Of a stretch of 64,000 nucleotides of DNA, positions 17,556 to 25,706 are shown one piece after another. A model generated the notes under the pieces. The model had not been told where the DNA came from. It did not search any database and saw only the letters and a program-made list of their open reading frames with translations. Source of the stretch: Myxococcus eversor. GTDB lineage: Bacteria > Myxococcota > Myxococcia > Myxococcales > Myxococcaceae. The DNA is taken from assembly GCF_010894455.1 (NCBI RefSeq), contig NZ_JAAIXY010000002.1, positions 62,001-126,000 of the forward strand, read 5' to 3'. How positions within the stretch are numbered: position 1 is the stretch's first letter; every line of letters starts with the position of its first letter. The position numbers and the translations under genes are program-made.

Positions 17556-18593
17556 GTGCCCGCCGACCTCGTCCCCGTTCCCAGTGTGTTGCTCGACCGC
17601 CTCGCCGCGCTTGGCGTGGAGGTCGAGCGCGTGCTGCGACACGCGGGCCTGGTCCGCTCGCGCTTCCAGGAGCCCAAGGCGCGCCTCACGACGCGGGAGT
17701 TCATGGCGTTCTGGCACGCGGTGGAGGCCGTGGGTGGCGGGAGGGACGTCGGACTGCGCGTCGGCTCCGGGGCGAGACCCCACCACTTCGACGTCGCTTC
17801 CATGGCGGCCCTCCACGCGCCCACGCTGGGCGAGGCCCTGGCGAAGCTCGCCCGCTACAAGGGCCTGGTCTGCCCGGAGGAGGTGACAGTCGAAGTCGTG
17901 AAGGGCGAGGCGCGGTTCCGGTTCCACTGGCTGCTGGCGGAGGGGCCTCTGCCCCTGCTCCTCGTCGATGCGACGTTCGCCTCCACGCTGGCGCTCGCGC
18001 GCCGAGGCACGGGCAAGCCGCTGGTGCCCCGTCGTGTCGAGCTGGCTCGGCGCCGCTCCGACGCGGAACTGCTCACCCGTCACTTCGGTTGCAAGGTCCG
18101 GTTCGATGCGCCCGTGGACATGCTCGTGTTCGAGGCGAGCGCGCTCGACGAACCCTTCCTGACGCACAACGCGGACCTGCTGGCGATGCTCGCGCCCGGG
18201 CTGGAGCGGGAGATGGAGCAGCGACAGCGACACACCCTGGCGGACGACGTGCGGTTGGCGTTGAGACGCCGCATGTGTGGCGAGCGTCCCTCCGTCGAGA
18301 AGGTCGCCGAGGAGCTGCACCTGAGCTCGCGCACGCTCCAGCGCAAGCTGGAGGCGGCGGGGACGACGTACCAGCACCTGCTCGATGAAGTGCGCCACCA
18401 GTCCGCGCGCCAGTTGCTCGCGAGCACGGACCTGGACGCCAACGAGGTGGCGTTCCTGCTGGGCTTCGAGGAGCTGAACTCCTTCAGCCGCGCGTTCCAG
18501 GGCTGGGAGGGGACGACCCCGCTGCGCTGGCGTGGGACCTCGCGCGAGGGGGCTGACGGGGCGGTCCGTCGAGCAAGCCGCACAGCGTCCTGA
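17556..18593 (+). CDS. AraC-family transcriptional regulator
   Basis: 345 aa from GTG 17556, one base after the SDR stop. Residues about 20-205 match the arabinose-binding-like sensor domain of the OruR/ArgR-type AraC group. About 230-330 is the double helix-turn-helix domain: VEKVAEELHLSSRTLQRKL is the first HTH and ANEVAFLLGFEELNSFSRAF is the AraC signature. It should bind direct repeats and act as an activator in response to a small ligand related to the SDR substrate. Its last 110 bp overlap the 3' end of the oppositely oriented MocR gene. Confidence 0.92.
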   Translation: MPADLVPVPSVLLDRLAALGVEVERVLRHAGLVRSRFQEPKARLTTREFMAFWHAVEAVGGGRDVGLRVGSGARPHHFDVASMAALHAPTLGEALAKLARYKGLVCPEEVTVEVVKGEARFRFHWLLAEGPLPLLLVDATFASTLALARRGTGKPLVPRRVELARRRSDAELLTRHFGCKVRFDAPVDMLVFEASALDEPFLTHNADLLAMLAPGLEREMEQRQRHTLADDVRLALRRRMCGERPSVEKVAEELHLSSRTLQRKLEAAGTTYQHLLDEVRHQSARQLLASTDLDANEVAFLLGFEELNSFSRAFQGWEGTTPLRWRGTSREGADGAVRRASRTAS

Positions 18594-20040
18594 CAGCGGC
18601 GCGGAGCCCGGCGGGGCTCGCTCCCGAGAAGCCCAGCACCAACCCCTGACGCCTCCCTCGCCCCAGGTAGAGCGGGGACAGTCGGCGCGCGCCGAGACTC
18701 CGCTCGTCCGTCCGCGCAATCACAGCCACATCCTGGAGTCCTTCGGACAGGAACGCCGTGACATGCATTCCCGCCTCCGCCGCGCCGAGCCGCAGTGCTC
18801 CACGCGACTCCCGCTCCAGTGCATCCAGGAGCGCATCGCGTCGCTCCGCATAGACCAGACGCATCTGTCGCAGGTGCGCGGCGTAGTGCCCTGACTCCAT
18901 GAAGTGCGCCATCGCGGCCTGCGTGAGCGGAGGCGCATGGCCATCCGTGGCGGCGCGCGCGGCGGTGAAGGCGTCCACCAGCGCTTCCGGGACGACGAGG
19001 AAGGCCAGCCGCAGCGACGGGAACATCACCTTGTTGAAAGTGCCCGCGTAGAGGACTCGCCCCGCCACGTCCATGCCCTGGATGGCGGCGAGCGGCCGCG
19101 TCGCATAGCGGAACTCGCTGTCGTAGTCGTCCTCGAACAGCCACATCCCGGAGGCGCGCGCATGCTCCAGCAGGGCCAGCCTCCGTGACAGGCTCATCGT
19201 CACGCCCAGAGGGTATTGGTGCGAAGGCGTGACGTAGGCCAGCCGAGCCTTCGGCGCTCGCGCCAGCGCCACCTCCAAGCGCAAGCCATTCGCATCCACG
19301 GGGACGGGATGCAGGCGCGCGCCCGCGGACTCGAAAGCCACGCGTGCGCCGAGATAGCCCGGCTCCTCCAGCCACACTCCATCCCCTTCATCGAGGAGCA
19401 GCCTGGCCGTCAGGTCCAGGGCCTGCTGTGTGCTCGCGAAGACCAGGACCTGGCGCCAGTCACAACGCACACCGCGCGCCGGCCCCAGGTGCGCCGCGAT
19501 GGCCTCCCGAAGGGGACGAAAACCCTCCGGCTCGCCCGCGGTCATCCGTCCCGGCTCCAACATCCGCGCCTGCTTCGCCACCGCGCGAGCCCACAGCTTC
19601 GTGGGAAAGAGCTCCAGCGCCGGCAGGCACGGCGTGAAGGGCCGCACGTCACGCGGCTCGGGAGGAAGCACGTCGCTCGCCATGCGCAGCCCTCTTCGGG
19701 ACAGTCCTCCCAGGCGTGGAGTCGGCACGCTCCCGCGAGCAGGCACCGAGCGAGGCCCGCGAGCGTGGTCCGGAAGCGCGACGACACTGCCCGAGCCCAC
19801 GCGCCGCACCAGGAAGCCCTCCGCGTCGAGCTGCGCGAAGGCCTCCTCCACTGTCCCTCGTGAAATCCCCAGCTCCTGGGACAGCGTGCGCGTGGACGGC
19901 AGGCGACTTCGGGGCGCGAGCGTCCCCGCGAGGATGGCCTCGCGCAGCCGCTCGTAGAGCTGTCGATGCAGAGGGCCTGCTTCCCTGCCCGCGTCCGGTA
20001 CGAGGAAAGGCAGCGACACACCCACGGAGCGCTTCGACAT
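18484..20040 (-). CDS. MocR/PdxR-type GntR regulator with aminotransferase domain
   Basis: 518 aa from ATG 20040. The winged HTH of the GntR family is at about 23-90 (LAPRSRLPSTRTLSQELGIS). A fold-type-I aminotransferase domain fills about 130-490, with the PLP lysine at K337 in GTFNKVMFPSLRL and FEDDYDSEFRY before it. Such proteins use PLP or its amino-acid adducts as effector and usually control a divergent gene; here that is the rhodanese gene, with a palindromic operator in the 142-bp spacer. The C-terminal 30 residues (Pro/Ser/Ala-rich) are antisense to the AraC gene and may be disordered. Confidence 0.92.
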   Translation of the reverse strand: MSKRSVGVSLPFLVPDAGREAGPLHRQLYERLREAILAGTLAPRSRLPSTRTLSQELGISRGTVEEAFAQLDAEGFLVRRVGSGSVVALPDHARGPRSVPARGSVPTPRLGGLSRRGLRMASDVLPPEPRDVRPFTPCLPALELFPTKLWARAVAKQARMLEPGRMTAGEPEGFRPLREAIAAHLGPARGVRCDWRQVLVFASTQQALDLTARLLLDEGDGVWLEEPGYLGARVAFESAGARLHPVPVDANGLRLEVALARAPKARLAYVTPSHQYPLGVTMSLSRRLALLEHARASGMWLFEDDYDSEFRYATRPLAAIQGMDVAGRVLYAGTFNKVMFPSLRLAFLVVPEALVDAFTAARAATDGHAPPLTQAAMAHFMESGHYAAHLRQMRLVYAERRDALLDALERESRGALRLGAAEAGMHVTAFLSEGLQDVAVIARTDERSLGARRLSPLYLGRGRRQGLVLGFSGASPAGLRAAVRTLCGLLDGPPRQPPRARSHASAAGSSPPSPGTRG

Positions 20041-20090
20041 GTGCACTCTGTAGCCGGCGCTCCGTTCCGCCACAACCCGAGCCTGCCTGA

Positions 20091-20138
20091 AAGTGGTCCA
20101 GTCTTCCGGCACGGAATGGCGCTTTCAAGTGGACCACT
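20091..20138. promoter_or_regulatory. Paired palindromic boxes, candidate MocR operator
   Basis: AGTGGTCCA at 20092-20100 is the exact reverse complement of TGGACCACT at 20130-20138. The right copy lies inside AGTGGACCACT, an 11-bp perfect palindrome (20128-20138), and the left box AGTGGTCCAGT is nearly palindromic. Two such boxes about 37 bp apart between a MocR gene and its divergent neighbour is the usual arrangement for this regulator family. Confidence 0.65.
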
Positions 20139-20182
20139 CCGGGAGCACTGTTCCTGGCATCGAAGCCCAGGGAGTCCCCGTC

Positions 20183-20638
20183 ATGACCACGCCCGCCACC
20201 CCGTTCTCCTTCGTCCTGGAAACCCCCGCCGCCCTGCCCGAGGAAGCCCACCGCCACTTCCTCGCGAAGCTCTCCGTGGAGACCGACGCCGCCGACGTGC
20301 ACCTGGATTTGGAGCGCGGCAAGAAGGGCTTCGTCGTCGTGGACGTCCGCTCGCCCGACGCCTACGCCGAGCGCCACATCCCCGGAGCGCTGAGCCTGCC
20401 CGCGCGGAGCATCTCCACCGCCACGACGGCGCACCTGAGCAAGGACGACGTCATCGTCACCTATTGCTGGAGCCCCGGTTGCAACGGCTCCACCAAGGCC
20501 GCCGCGCGCCTGTCAGCGCTGGGCTTCCGCGTGAAGGAGCTCATCGGCGGAATCGAGTACTGGGTGAAGGAGGGCTACGCCACCGAAGGCACCGTGCCCC
20601 AGGGCCAGCCCGGCTACGCCGAGCGATTGCCGCGCTGA
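20183..20638 (+). CDS. Rhodanese-domain protein
   Basis: 151 aa from ATG 20183, with AGGGAG upstream. One rhodanese domain covers about 35-140: VVVDVRSPDAYAERHIPGAL is the CH2A-like conserved segment, and the active loop is YCWSPGCNGS, with a Cys at its start and a second Cys four residues on. It probably transfers sulfane sulfur or reduces a small thiol substrate in the cytoplasm. It is divergent from the PLP-binding MocR regulator, so its expression likely responds to an amino-acid or PLP signal. Confidence 0.9.
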   Translation: MTTPATPFSFVLETPAALPEEAHRHFLAKLSVETDAADVHLDLERGKKGFVVVDVRSPDAYAERHIPGALSLPARSISTATTAHLSKDDVIVTYCWSPGCNGSTKAAARLSALGFRVKELIGGIEYWVKEGYATEGTVPQGQPGYAERLPR

Positions 20639-20678
20639 CCGGAGCCCGCGCGAAGCAGAGGCTCATCGGCATCGACCG

Positions 20679-21269
20679 TCAGTGGTACTCGTGCGGCCCG
20701 GTCACGGGCTCGAACGACACCCCCGGGTTTCCGACCTGTTCGAGCGCATCCTTGATCTCCTCCGAGACGATGAACGCTGTCTTGAACTTCCTCGGCCTCA
20801 AGACGCTCACGCCCTCAGTCTTCGCGGGATCAATTCGCAGACCATTGATCCAGCGATATTGTCCTGCGGACTCTGGAAAAGGGTCGTCTTCGGCATAGTG
20901 CTGAACTTCTCGACACTTCGCTTCGTCAAGGCAATCAATCGTCTTCGCTGCATTGATAATGAAGTACCGCTCGGACTCCCCTTCCACCGTCACCGGAAAC
21001 GCTTGAATGTCATCCGGAGCGAGCGTCTTGAAGACGTTCGCGACTGCCTCGCTGACGATGGGTGTTCGCTCAATCCCCGCGAAGACAAAGGCGCGCTTCT
21101 GGCCTGGGTTTCTGACCCGAGCCTTGATGGGCCCAGGATCCGAAAGGGAGTGACCCTCTCCGAACATCCAAGGCTCTTCGAACTTCCCGCCAGACGCTGG
21201 CACAGGCGTCGTGATGTACCACTGAGGTACATCAGCGATACTCACCCAATAATAGTGACGTTCCACCAC
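20679..21269 (-). CDS. Immunity protein, imm11/DUF1629-like (SitI-type) of locus 1
   Basis: 196 aa. The start is GTG 21269 (a second GTG follows at once), with AGGAGG just upstream overlapping the toxin stop. It starts 7 bp after the toxin reading frame ends. It aligns by eye with the immunity protein at 37950-38519: shared PWxF, TPIV, APDDIQxxPV, CxDxA, EV, GQYR, GxRIDP, VSEEIKxALEQ and the FEPV ending. These are features of the imm11 (DUF1629) family that sits beside AHH toxins in myxobacteria. It has no signal peptide, so it should neutralise the nuclease in the cytoplasm. Base composition looks less GC-rich than in neighbouring genes. Confidence 0.75.
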   Translation of the reverse strand: MVERHYYWVSIADVPQWYITTPVPASGGKFEEPWMFGEGHSLSDPGPIKARVRNPGQKRAFVFAGIERTPIVSEAVANVFKTLAPDDIQAFPVTVEGESERYFIINAAKTIDCLDEAKCREVQHYAEDDPFPESAGQYRWINGLRIDPAKTEGVSVLRPRKFKTAFIVSEEIKDALEQVGNPGVSFEPVTGPHEYH

Positions 21270-21276
21270 ATCCCTC

Positions 21277-22570
21277 CTACTTCACAATGAAGCTTCGCAG
21301 CTCAGAGCCGGGTGTCAGCAATTCATTTGCAATCGTCGCGAGTTCCTTCAGCAGCCTGGCACGACATGCGTCCGTGGTTCTGCAAGTTCTCACCGCCTCT
21401 TGCAGGCGATTCACCACTTGATTGTGATAAAATTCGGGATGCGGCCCCTCGTGCCCCTTGAGCCGCACTTTGTTTGCAGCATCCTCAAGCGACATACCGG
21501 CCTTCTCGAAGATTTCTTCACATGCGGGCGTCCATGGACCGCCTGTAGTAGCCGAAGTCGGGTTCTTGTTCGTGCAGATGTGATGAGTGGGGCCCGTGTC
21601 ATCGCCAGGAAACCGCCCGTCCGAGTACATCGCGAGAGCGGCAGCAACCCCCCGGAGCCAGCGCCACGTTCAGCACTCCGGCGGCGGGCAGCGCGATTGA
21701 CGTCATGCCACCGTTCAGTGCCGTCCCGAGCTGGAATCCCGCCTCGGCCTGTCCTCGAAGCGCGGCCTGGGAGAAGCCCGGAAGCCTGGGTCCCTGGGAC
21801 GCCATCGCGCTCTTTCCCCCGAGGGCCGCCGTGACGAGCAGCACCAGGACGCGCGTGCCATTCGTGCCGAGGACCTTCCCGAAGCGGTGGCCGATGTCCT
21901 GTAGCTCGGTGACGCTCATTGCCTTGCCCGCATCATCCCACAACTGGACGAAGCCTCGCCCTATCTCCCAGACTGGCACCACTCCGAGATAAGCCACCAT
22001 CGCCGCCGTCAACGCCACCGCGATGACCTTGGTGATGGGCTCAGGCAAGATCATCGTGAGAAGCACGCTCAGCGCCGCCGAGGTCACCATGACCTTGAGC
22101 GCGGCCGGGTTCAGCATCTTGCCGAGCTCTCCTTCCACAGCCCCCCACACCGTATCGAGTGCGAAGGACAGGGCCATGAGCGTCCGGTCCTTTCGCGAGA
22201 ACGTGAGCCCTGTCCCGCCCACCTGGGACAAGCAGCCGTCCGCGTCTGGACAGATGCGCGCGTACAAAGACTCAGGTGAACTCCCCGAGCCGGAATCCGC
22301 AAGACCGGCTGAGGAGGCAAGCAGCGTCCTGGACCGCACCCATCCTCGCTCATCCGCCGCCTCGGCCTCGCGGAACGCAACGTCCATGCGCAGGTCCAGG
22401 ATGAGCTGCGTGAGGGCAGACTTGAACTCCACCTCGCTCACCTCGACTGGGTCGACGTCCACCGACATGTGAATGGCTCGCTGACCATTTCCAGCATCGA
22501 TCTGGACGACACGAGTGGTCGCGCACCCCGACGCAATCAGCAGCAGGGAAACGACTGCAATCAACCGCAT
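21277..22570 (-). pseudogene. SitA-like lipoprotein toxin with AHH nuclease tail, frameshifted
   Basis: ATG 22570 follows GGGGGA and opens a lipoprotein signal, MRLIAVVSLLLIASGC. The frame continues to 21599 and then stops. Removing one G from a six-G run (6 C on the + strand, 21648-21653) joins it to the frame that ends at 21277, giving about 430 aa. This matches the intact paralogue at 36576-37934 across the junction. Parts: lipobox, N-terminal domain with a shared ATTRVV start, two hydrophobic segments (about 160-210), a shared loop ending VALAPG, then an AHH-like nuclease with THHI, GGPWTP, AGMSLEDAAN and KGHEGPHPEFYH. As sequenced, the nuclease is disconnected. The break could be real decay, slippage or a base-call error. 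Confidence 0.75.
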
Positions 22571-22587
22571 GGAATCCCCCGAAGGCA

Positions 22588-22604
22588 CCCCTGGGAGTCA
22601 GGGG
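22588..22604. promoter_or_regulatory. Small hairpin in the toxin leader
   Basis: CCCCTG (22588-22593) pairs with CAGGGG (22599-22604) around five bases. It ends 17 bp upstream of the toxin ATG at 22570, close to its ribosome site, so it could affect translation or simply lie in the leader. A G7 run follows at 22621-22627. Confidence 0.3.
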
Positions 22605-22683
22605 CGCGGCATCCTAGCTTGGGGGGGTGAACGAGAGAGGTGCGACGCGCTTCTACCCGTGGCTCCAGCACGAGCCAAGAGGC

Positions 22684-23811
22684 TCAGTACACGCCGATGA
22701 GGATGACCTTCACGCGGGGGTTGCCCAGGTACTCCTCCAGCCGCCACCGGCTGCGCAGCTCATCGTCACGCAGGCCCAGGCCCGACTCCGGCGGCGCGTC
22801 CGCGCTGGCCAGCGCATCGCGCAGATGCGTCACCGCCCACGCGTCGAACTTGGGGTCTCCCGAGCCTTCCAGCACCTTCAAGTCCAGCAGCTTCCCGTCA
22901 CGCGCCTGCCGCACCTCCAGCACCGTGGCGAGCGCGAGCACCGGCGCGGTGACGTCCATCATGAACATGTTCGCCGCCCGCCCCGCCTCGACGGCCGCCT
23001 GGAGTCGGTTGCGCTGCTCCAGCCGCCTGTCCCGCTTCTCCGCCACATACGGAGTGCCCGTCTTCCCGAAACGCTCGGTGGCCTCCACCTGCTCGTTCTT
23101 GAGGCGCGAGCCCAGCACCTTCAGGTCCGGCGACGGTGGATTCACCAGCTTCTTGGCGAAGCGGTCCTGGAGGTTCGTGAAGTACGGATTCACCGCGCCG
23201 CTCTCCGCGCGCGCAGTCGCACTCGCGTCCGCCGCCCAGCCATCCACCCGCTCCTTCGCCTCCGCCGCTTCTCGCTGAGCGATGGCGCGACGGTCCGGTG
23301 GCCGCCCGTCATTGCGCAGCGTCGTGCCCGACTGACCGGGCTTGCCCGGAGGCTCGCTGCCCCAGAGTCCCTTCGGCACGAGCGAAATCGTCGGCGGCGC
23401 GGCGCGAGTGGGCGCATCCTCCGGAGTGGCCGAGGGCTCCTGCTCCTGCGACGCGCCTCCAGGCGCCTCCGCGACGGCCGAGGGCGGCTCCTCCTTCTTC
23501 TTGCCCTCGGGTGCCCGCGCGATGTCCTCGGGCGGACGCTCCGGACGACGCTGCGACGGAGCACGCTCGGGCACCGGAGGCCGCACGACGGGGGCCGGAG
23601 CAGGCGGCCTCGCCACGGGCGCCTTGGGCTGCACGTAGACGATTTCCAGCTCCGTCATCGAACTGGGACGCGATGGCGCGGCCGACCGCACTCGCGACAG
23701 CGCGAAGAAGAGCGCCGCGTGCACGAGCACGGAGACCACGACCGCAATCCACCACGATGAACGCCGGGACACCTTCAGAGTCTGCCTCCTGGCTCCCCCG
23801 AGGAGAAGCAC
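22684..23811 (-). CDS. TonB-family energy-transducer-like protein
   Basis: 375 aa if started at GTG 23811; the ribosome site is poor, and GTG 23772 (13 codons in) is an alternative closer to the membrane helix. Layout is TonB-like: a basic N-terminus, one transmembrane helix (SWWIAVVVSVLVHAALFFAL), a long Pro/Ala/Glu/Arg-rich periplasmic linker (about 50-160), a helical segment, and a C-terminal TonB fold (VLEVRQARDGKLLDLKVLEGSG). It should couple the inner-membrane ExbBD motor to outer-membrane receptors. No exbB or exbD lies nearby. Ends with the unusual aromatic VKVILIGVY. Confidence 0.82.
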   Translation of the reverse strand: MLLLGGARRQTLKVSRRSSWWIAVVVSVLVHAALFFALSRVRSAAPSRPSSMTELEIVYVQPKAPVARPPAPAPVVRPPVPERAPSQRRPERPPEDIARAPEGKKKEEPPSAVAEAPGGASQEQEPSATPEDAPTRAAPPTISLVPKGLWGSEPPGKPGQSGTTLRNDGRPPDRRAIAQREAAEAKERVDGWAADASATARAESGAVNPYFTNLQDRFAKKLVNPPSPDLKVLGSRLKNEQVEATERFGKTGTPYVAEKRDRRLEQRNRLQAAVEAGRAANMFMMDVTAPVLALATVLEVRQARDGKLLDLKVLEGSGDPKFDAWAVTHLRDALASADAPPESGLGLRDDELRSRWRLEEYLGNPRVKVILIGVY

Positions 23812-24185
23812 CCTGACGTCCGAGCCCGATGACGTCCAGTCGCTCCCTCCCGCCGCCTCCCCTGTGACGGAGGTTGCGTCACGAACTACCGCGAGAGTGG
23901 TTTCTCATGAGATATCACGCTGGCTTGCTCTGGGGGGGGCTCCTCATACCCCTCGCCTCCAGTGCGTCGGGAATTCCGGAAGGTCGTCCAGGTCGACGAC
24001 TCCCACCGCGCCCTCGTCCACGTGCGCTACGACGACGCGGACACGCGCACCCTCCCTTGAGCGTCACCCGTCGTCGGATGGACCGCCCGCCCGGCCGTAC
24101 GCCCTCCAGCCAGGATTCCACGCCATGGCACATGGGGAAGGCCGTCCCCACCCTTCGGACAGCCTTCTTGGAGGGAGCGCCAACC
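23812..24185. other. Intergenic region between tonB-like gene and dps
   Basis: 374 bp with no intact gene. It contains the inverted repeat at 23864-23882. From ATG 23907 there is a signal-peptide-like run (MRYHAGLLWGGLLIPLASSA) that passes a G8 tract, and another frame ending at TGA 24058-24060 reads REFRKVVQVDDSHRALVHVR. Together these look like a small broken secreted-protein gene, but the evidence is weak. The rest should hold the divergent promoters. Confidence 0.5.
23864..23882. promoter_or_regulatory. Inverted repeat GTGACG-N7-CGTCAC
   Basis: GTGACG at 23864-23869 and CGTCAC at 23877-23882 form a 6-bp inverted repeat with a 7-bp centre, in the divergent spacer between the tonB-like gene and dps. 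The 13-bp centre-to-centre spacing (just over one helical turn) fits a dimeric regulator, but which gene it controls is unclear. Confidence 0.35.
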
Positions 24186-24743
24186 ATGAACTTTCCCAGC
24201 CATGTGAATGTCCCCAGTGAGACGCGCGAGGAGATCATCGACCTGCTGAACAACCTGCTGGCCGACTCCATCGACCTGCACTGGCAAATCAAGCAAGCGC
24301 ACTGGAACATCCGGGGCACCCACTTCTACAGCCGTCACCTGCTCTTCGACGACCTGGCCAAGCACGCGCGCAAGCAGGCCGACGAGTTCGCCGAGCGCGC
24401 CGGCACCCTGGGCGGCTACGCCGAGGGCACCATCCGCCTGGCCGCCAAGAACAGCGAGCTGCCCGAGTACGACCTCAAGGCCGTGGAGAGCGAGGACCAC
24501 CTGAAGTGCCTGGTGGACCGCTTCGCGCGCTACGGCGCCTCCATCCGCGGAGGCATCCAGCGCTGCGATGAACTGGAGGAGCCCATCACCGTGGACCTGC
24601 TCACCCAAATCCTGGGCGACGTGGAGCTGGACATGTGGTTCCTGGAGAGCCACCTCAACGGCACCGCGCGCCCCACGCCGCGCACCAAGGGCGGTCGCGA
24701 CGAGTCTCGCTCCAGCGAGCCCACCCGGCCTCCGCACGCCTGA
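24186..24743 (+). CDS. dps: Dps-family ferritin-like DNA-protection protein
   Basis: 185 aa from ATG 24186 with GGAGG upstream. It is a four-helix Dps: the signature LHWQIKQAHWNIRGTHFYS is followed by the inter-subunit ferroxidase residues H39, H51, D66 and E70 (RKQADEFAERAGTLGG). Dps dodecamers oxidise and store iron with peroxide and, where the tails are basic, bind DNA in the cytoplasm. The C-terminal tail is extended and has several Arg and Lys (PRTKGGRDESR), which could contact DNA. It is a single-gene unit followed by a strong hairpin. Confidence 0.95.
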   Translation: MNFPSHVNVPSETREEIIDLLNNLLADSIDLHWQIKQAHWNIRGTHFYSRHLLFDDLAKHARKQADEFAERAGTLGGYAEGTIRLAAKNSELPEYDLKAVESEDHLKCLVDRFARYGASIRGGIQRCDELEEPITVDLLTQILGDVELDMWFLESHLNGTARPTPRTKGGRDESRSSEPTRPPHA

Positions 24744-24769
24744 GCCACACTCCGACCTCCCTTCCCCAT

Positions 24770-24800
24770 GGGCCCGGCGCTTCCACGAGCGTCCGGGCCC
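24770..24800 (+). terminator. Strong hairpin after dps
   Basis: GGGCCCGG (24770-24777) pairs perfectly with CCGGGCCC (24793-24800), and CGCT/AGCG extend the stem inward past one unpaired T, with a six-base loop. It starts 26 bp after the dps stop. No T-tract follows. Confidence 0.6.
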
Positions 24801-24845
24801 GTGTCGGCATATAGAAGGCGTCCTCGGAATCCAGAGGACGCCCAC

Positions 24846-25706
24846 ATGAGCGCTGAGACACGGTTGGACGGGAAGGTGTGCCTCATCACCGGGGCCACCG
24901 GCGGCATCGGCCTGGCGACGGCCAAGGCCCTGGGACGCCTCGGCGCCACGGTGGTGCTGGTGGGCCGCGACGCCGCCCGCACCCAGGCCGCCGTGGACGC
25001 GGTGAACCAGGTCGTCGCGGGCGCGAGTGTCGACACGATTCTCGCGGACTTGAGTTCGCTTCAGGCCGTGCGTGCGCTGGCCGACACCTTCCGTTCGCGC
25101 CATTCGCGCCTGGACGTGCTGGTCAACAACGCGGGCCTCATCATCGACCAGCGTCAGGTGACGGTGGATGGGCTGGAGGCCACGCTCGCCACCAACCACC
25201 TGGCGCCCTTCCTCCTGACACATCTCTTGATGGACACGCTCAAGGCCAGCGGCCCCGCGCGCGTCGTCAACCTCTCGTCGGACGTGCACCGCATCGGCAA
25301 GCTCGACTTCAGCGACCTCCAGAGCGAGCGTCGCTACGACGGCTTCCGCGTCTACGCCAACTCCAAGCTGGCCAATGTCCTGTTCACCCACTCGCTTTCG
25401 AAGCGGCTGGAGGGCACGCGCGTGACGACGAACGCGGTGCATCCTGGCGTGGTGCGTTCGGGCTTCGGCCACAACACCAAAGGCTACTTCCGCTGGATTG
25501 TGAAGCTGGGCGCGCCGTTCTTCCTCTCCGCCGAGGGCGGCGCGAAGACGTCCATCTACCTGGCGTCGTCGCCGGAGGTGGACGGAGTCTCGGGCAAGTA
25601 CTTCATCCGTTGCCGGAAGAGGAAGCCGTCCGCCGCCGCGCGGGACGACGCCCTCGCCGAGCAGCTCTGGCGGGAAAGCGCGCGGCTCACGGGAGTCCAA
25701 CCATGA
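24846..25706 (+). CDS. SDR-family oxidoreductase, retinol-dehydrogenase-like
   Basis: 286 aa from ATG 24846. Cofactor motif TGATGGIG at 15-22, LVGRD after strand 2 (NADP(H) type), NNAG at 94-97, and catalytic S144/S145, Y170 and K174 (YANSK). Features such as TNHLAPFLLTHLL and VVNLSSDVH are typical of the RDH/WWOX-like SDR branch that reduces hydrophobic carbonyls. Its stop overlaps the start of the GST gene (ATGA), so the two are translationally coupled and may act in one detoxification step. Confidence 0.9.
   Translation: MSAETRLDGKVCLITGATGGIGLATAKALGRLGATVVLVGRDAARTQAAVDAVNQVVAGASVDTILADLSSLQAVRALADTFRSRHSRLDVLVNNAGLIIDQRQVTVDGLEATLATNHLAPFLLTHLLMDTLKASGPARVVNLSSDVHRIGKLDFSDLQSERRYDGFRVYANSKLANVLFTHSLSKRLEGTRVTTNAVHPGVVRSGFGHNTKGYFRWIVKLGAPFFLSAEGGAKTSIYLASSPEVDGVSGKYFIRCRKRKPSAAARDDALAEQLWRESARLTGVQP

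Noticed and set aside
24027..25700. A 557-codon minus-strand frame over dps and the SDR gene
   Set aside because: Shadow frame of two well-supported genes on the + strand.
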